Shown here: positions 13,575 through 14,825 of the stretch, piece after piece
Layout: each line of letters starts with the position of its first letter
How positions within the stretch are numbered: position 1 is the stretch's first letter
DNA from: Actinomycetes bacterium
GTDB taxonomy: Bacteria; Actinomycetota; Thermoleophilia; Solirubrobacterales; Solirubrobacteraceae
DNA length: 14,825 nt
Direction: 5' to 3'
Assembly (NCBI GenBank): GCA_023429855.1
Contig: JAEZDB010000054.1
Location: 1 to 14,825 of the forward strand
Made by a program: the position numbers and the translations under genes
The notes under the pieces: model-generated
The model's input: the letters and a program-made list of their open reading frames with translations, nothing else
Told to the model about the DNA's origin: nothing
The model's database searches: none

Positions 13575-14825
13575 GTGGCCGAGTACCCCGAGATCCAGCT
13601 GTTCGACACGCGCACGCGCGCGCTGACGCCACTGCAGACCCGCGAGCCGGGCAAAGTCGGGATCTACGCCTGCGGGCCGACGGTCTACCAGCCGATCCAC
13701 ATCGGCAACGCGCGGCCGTTCGTCGTCTTCAATTGGCTCAAGCGCTACCTGCAGTCGGTCGGCTACGAGGCGACGCTGGTGATCAACATCACCGACATCA
13801 ACGACAAGATCTACGCCGAGGCGGCCAAGGACGGCGTCGACTCGGCTGCGCTCGCGGTCGCCATGGCCCAGCGCTACATCGACGACACGTCGGCGCTCGG
13901 GCTCGGTCGACCTGACCACGAGCCGCGGGTCACGGAGACGATCGACGAGATCATCGCGCTGACGGCGTCGCTGATCGAGCGCGGCCACGCGTACGAGGCC
14001 GAGGGCGACGTGTACTTCCGCGTGCGCAGCGACGAGCGCTATGGCGAGCTGTCGCGCCGCGACCTCGCCGACGCCGACCAGGGTGAGGGCCTCGAAGGCG
14101 CAAACCTCAAGGAGGACGCCGCCGACTTCGCTCTCTGGAAGTCGACGAAGCCGGGCGAAGACACGTCATGGAACTCACCGTGGGGCGCAGGCCGACCGGC
14201 ATGGCACATCGAGTGCTCGGCGATGGGGGAGAGGTGGCTCGGCCCCGCGTTCGAGATCCACGGCGGTGGCCTCGACCTCGTCTTCCCTCACCACGAGAAC
14301 GAAGAGGCCCAGACGCGCTGCGGCACCGGCCACGACCTCGCACGCATCTGGATGCACAGCGGCATGCTCCAGCTCGGCGAGGAGAAGATGAGCAAGTCGA
14401 TCGGCAACGTCGCGCTGCTCTCCGACGTGCTCGAACAGTACGGCCGCGACGCGATCCTCTGGCTCTTCGCGGGCGCGCACTACCGCCAGCCGGTGTCGTT
14501 CACGCCCGAGTCGATGGAGCAGGCGCAGTCCCGCGTGGCGCGCCTGCGCGAGGTCGGTCGAGTGCTCGTCGACGGGCCGAGCCCCGCCGATATGGCCGAG
14601 CACCGTGCGGCGTTCTTCGCCGCGCTGGCAGGCGACTTCAACACCGCAACGGCGCTGGCGCCGCTGGCGGCGTGGGTCAACGAGGCATTCCGGCGCGACA
14701 AGGGCACCGTTGGGAGTGAGGACCTCGTCGCGATGCTCAGCGTCTTCGGGCTCGAGAATCTGCTTGAGGACGACGACCGGGCGATCGGCCTCGACCCGGC
14801 CCTGCAGTCGCTGCTCGACCAGCGG
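13575..14825 (+). CDS. cysS: CysS, cysteinyl-tRNA synthetase (3'-truncated by window end)
   Basis: Class I aminoacyl-tRNA synthetase charging tRNA-Cys with cysteine using ATP. The frame is open from GTG 13575 to the window end, 417 residues; E. coli CysS has about 461, so the tail of the anticodon-binding region and the stop are missing. Signatures in order: IYACGPTVY (Cys33), the HIGH-type motif as HIGNAR (42-47), INITDINDKI (70-79), WHIECSAM (Cys214), GGGLDLVFPHHENEEAQ (His239, Glu243) and EEKMSKSIGN (KMSKS at 271-275). Cys33, Cys214, His239 and Glu243 match the zinc site that discriminates cysteine. FNTATALAPLAAWVNEA (355-371) belongs to the C-terminal helical region. The start is supported by the usual N-terminal IQLFDTRTR and by the upstream -10-like element. 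Paralogue MshC is less likely because the protein keeps the C-terminal helical region. Confidence 0.95.
   Translation, partial: MAEYPEIQLFDTRTRALTPLQTREPGKVGIYACGPTVYQPIHIGNARPFVVFNWLKRYLQSVGYEATLVINITDINDKIYAEAAKDGVDSAALAVAMAQRYIDDTSALGLGRPDHEPRVTETIDEIIALTASLIERGHAYEAEGDVYFRVRSDERYGELSRRDLADADQGEGLEGANLKEDAADFALWKSTKPGEDTSWNSPWGAGRPAWHIECSAMGERWLGPAFEIHGGGLDLVFPHHENEEAQTRCGTGHDLARIWMHSGMLQLGEEKMSKSIGNVALLSDVLEQYGRDAILWLFAGAHYRQPVSFTPESMEQAQSRVARLREVGRVLVDGPSPADMAEHRAAFFAALAGDFNTATALAPLAAWVNEAFRRDKGTVGSEDLVAMLSVFGLENLLEDDDRAIGLDPALQSLLDQR

Noticed and set aside
13698..13709. HIGN instead of HIGH in cysteinyl-tRNA synthetase as an anomaly
   Set aside because: HIGN is a common natural variant in this family, as I recall it from Bacillus CysS, and the rest of the active site is intact.
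1..14825. tRNA, rRNA or riboswitch genes
   Set aside because: No cloverleaf, CCA-ended tRNA arms, rRNA core motif or known riboswitch consensus was recognised on either strand; a covariance-model scan could still reveal something.

Overview
The window is GC-rich chromosomal DNA with strong third-position G/C, frequent GTG starts, dense co-directional genes and 4-bp stop/start overlaps. This, with the MEP (non-mevalonate) isoprenoid genes, a Tat-exported amine oxidase and an AbiEi/DUF559-type protein, fits a high-GC actinobacterium. The lineage Thermoleophilia (Solirubrobacter/Conexibacter/Patulibacter type) is my guess; there is no rRNA or other taxonomic marker here.

Layout. Positions 1-686 hold the 3' part of ispD (+). 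A TetR-family regulator (-, 683-1438) converges on it with overlapping stop codons and diverges from an ABC1/AarF/UbiB-like kinase gene (1496-2893, +). Two perfect palindromes with a shared CGATC-N4-GATCG core lie at the 5' end of the regulator gene and look like its operators. A PHP-family phosphoesterase of the HisJ type (3003-3830) is translationally coupled to ispF (3827-4342). Two large polytopic membrane proteins of GT-C glycosyltransferase character follow (4355-5920 and 5917-7491), themselves coupled. A DUF808/YedI-type membrane protein (7657-8577) follows, preceded by a possible 15-codon upstream ORF.

The accessory part is 8578-10272. A minus-strand gene (8872-9897) encodes a protein with an AbiEi-like winged helix and a DUF559/Vsr-like nuclease domain. 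It is bracketed by repeats: five GC-rich 17-bp tandem units and three 45-bp hairpins on its 3' side, two diverged 45-bp hairpins and remnants of the 17-bp unit on its 5' side. Hairpins on both sides are phased at exactly 72 bp. This is the most unusual structure in the window.

The right part holds two separate FAD-dependent enzymes: a UDP-galactopyranose-mutase/protoporphyrinogen-oxidase-like flavoprotein (10273-11802) and a Tat-signal flavin monoamine oxidase (12002-13486). The 5' part of cysS (13575 to the window end) follows. In many bacteria ispD, ispF and cysS are direct neighbours; here they keep their order and strand but are separated by inserted genes. A possible functional theme is polyprenol supply (ispD, ispF) and polyprenyl-phosphate-sugar-using GT-C enzymes, but this is inference from neighbourhood.
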